Shown here: piece after piece, positions 6,626 through 7,327 of the stretch | How the letters are laid out: each line of letters begins with the position of its first letter | How positions within the stretch are numbered: position 1 is the first letter of the stretch | NCBI GenBank assembly: GCA_023389095.1 | Contig: JAEWFB010000212.1 | Coordinates: forward strand, 1-7,327 | Direction: 5' to 3' | Source of the DNA: Actinomycetes bacterium | GTDB lineage: Bacteria; Actinomycetota; Actinomycetes; Actinomycetales; Dermatophilaceae | Length of the DNA stretch: 7,327 nucleotides | Translations under genes and position numbers: made by a program | Notes under the pieces: model-generated | Databases searched by the model: none | What the model was told of the DNA's origin: nothing | Seen by the model: only the letters and a program-made list of their open reading frames with translations

Positions 6626-7327
6626 TCAGGACTTCGGGACCGTGATCTCGCCCGAGATGATCTTCTGCTTGAGCTCGTCGAGCTTGGCCTTGATGTCATC
6701 GATGTGGCCACCGGTCGTGGCGTAGTCGACGCCGCCGGCCTTGAGGTCGAAGACCCGGTTGCCGGCTTTGAACGTGCCGTTCTTCACCGCGGTGATGAAG
6801 TCGTACACACCGACGTCGACCTTCTTGATCATCGAGGTCAGGATGACGTCGCGGACGTCGGCCGGGGCCGTCTTGGCCTGGTCGGAGTCGACGCCGATGG
6901 CCCACTTGCCGGCCGCCTTGGCCGCCGTGAACACACCGCCGCCGGAACCGCCGGCTGCGTGGTAGACGACGTCGGCGCCGCCCTGGTACATGCCATCAGC
7001 AGCGGCCTTGCCCTTGTCGACCGAGCTGAAGCCCGAGAAGTCCGGCGGCTGCGTCAGGTACTTGATGTCGATCTTGACGTCCGGCTTGATCGCCTTGGCG
7101 CCCGCGACGTAGCCCGCCTCGAACTTCTTGATGAGGTCGGTCTGGACACCACCGATGAAGCCGATGTGGTTCGTCTTGGTCTTGAGGGCCGCGGCCGCGC
7201 CGACGAGGTAGGAGCCCTGCTCCTCGGCGAAGGTGATCTGGTCGACGTTCGGGCCGGCCGAGTCGGGCGACGAGTCGTCGACGATGGCGAACTTGACGTC
7301 GGGGTTGGCCTTGGCGGTCTCGCCGAC
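6626..7327 (-). CDS. BMP/PnrA-family nucleoside-binding lipoprotein (5' end outside window)
   Basis: This is the substrate-binding component of a nucleoside ABC importer, normally a lipoprotein anchored outside the membrane. The last 233 residues are visible and end in TGA. The family is usually about 350 residues, so roughly the first third, including the signal peptide and lipobox, lies beyond 7327. Family hallmarks in the visible part are FAEEQGSYLVGAAAA (about 33-47), HIGFIGGV (54-61), the AGYVAGAK stretch (71-78), GADVVYHAAGGSGGGV (117-132), IGVDSDQ (144-150) and VILTSMIKKVD (161-171). These match the PnrA/Med/BMP fold, which binds purine and pyrimidine nucleosides. It is the first visible gene of the operon and lies 189 nt upstream of the ATPase, with a strong hairpin between them. 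B. subtilis NupN (YufN) and Lactococcus BmpA are the functional equivalents. Family assignment is very secure; the exact ligand is inferred from the neighbouring cdd and deoA. Confidence 0.95.
   Translation of the reverse strand, partial: VGETAKANPDVKFAIVDDSSPDSAGPNVDQITFAEEQGSYLVGAAAALKTKTNHIGFIGGVQTDLIKKFEAGYVAGAKAIKPDVKIDIKYLTQPPDFSGFSSVDKGKAAADGMYQGGADVVYHAAGGSGGGVFTAAKAAGKWAIGVDSDQAKTAPADVRDVILTSMIKKVDVGVYDFITAVKNGTFKAGNRVFDLKAGGVDYATTGGHIDDIKAKLDELKQKIISGEITVPKS

Overview
The window comes from a high-GC Gram-positive bacterium, most likely an actinobacterium of the Micrococcales type. This rests on very high GC, frequent GTG starts, actinobacterial-style protein sequences, and an rRNA-type promoter and leader of actinobacterial form at the left edge. 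The exact genus cannot be read from the sequence. Every supported gene lies on the minus strand, so the window reads biologically from right (7327) to left (1).

Region 7327-445 is one nucleoside uptake and salvage operon. In transcription order it holds: (i) the C-terminal two thirds of a BMP/PnrA-family nucleoside-binding lipoprotein (start outside the window); (ii) a double-domain ABC ATPase; (iii) and (iv) two different BPD_transp_2-type permeases; (v) cytidine deaminase (cdd); (vi) pyrimidine-nucleoside (thymidine) phosphorylase (deoA). The ATPase, both permeases and cdd are chained by three successive 4-nt stop/start overlaps (ATGA, ATGA, GTGA). Two junctions break the chain. The 189-nt gap between the binding protein and the ATPase holds a strong 15-bp hairpin. 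The 211-nt gap between cdd and deoA holds a cluster of ACGCGT motifs. The proposed logic is: the lipoprotein captures nucleosides outside the membrane, the ABC complex imports them, Cdd converts (deoxy)cytidine to (deoxy)uridine, and DeoA splits pyrimidine (deoxy)nucleosides into base plus (deoxy)ribose-1-phosphate.

Region 444-1 has no protein gene. Going leftward it contains a 10-bp-stem terminator just after deoA, a possible upstream promoter, a small hairpin, a very good rRNA-type promoter (TTGACT-N17-TAAGTT) and a transcribed leader with the conserved TTGAGAACTCAACAG element of actinobacterial rrn leaders. A 16S rRNA gene is therefore expected just beyond position 1 on the minus strand, but none of it is visible here.

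I found no novel defence, mobile or otherwise undescribed system. The points most worth a second look are regulatory: the hairpin after the binding protein, the tight packing of an operon terminator against an rrn promoter, the ACGCGT cluster before deoA, and the repeat-built tail of the ATPase.
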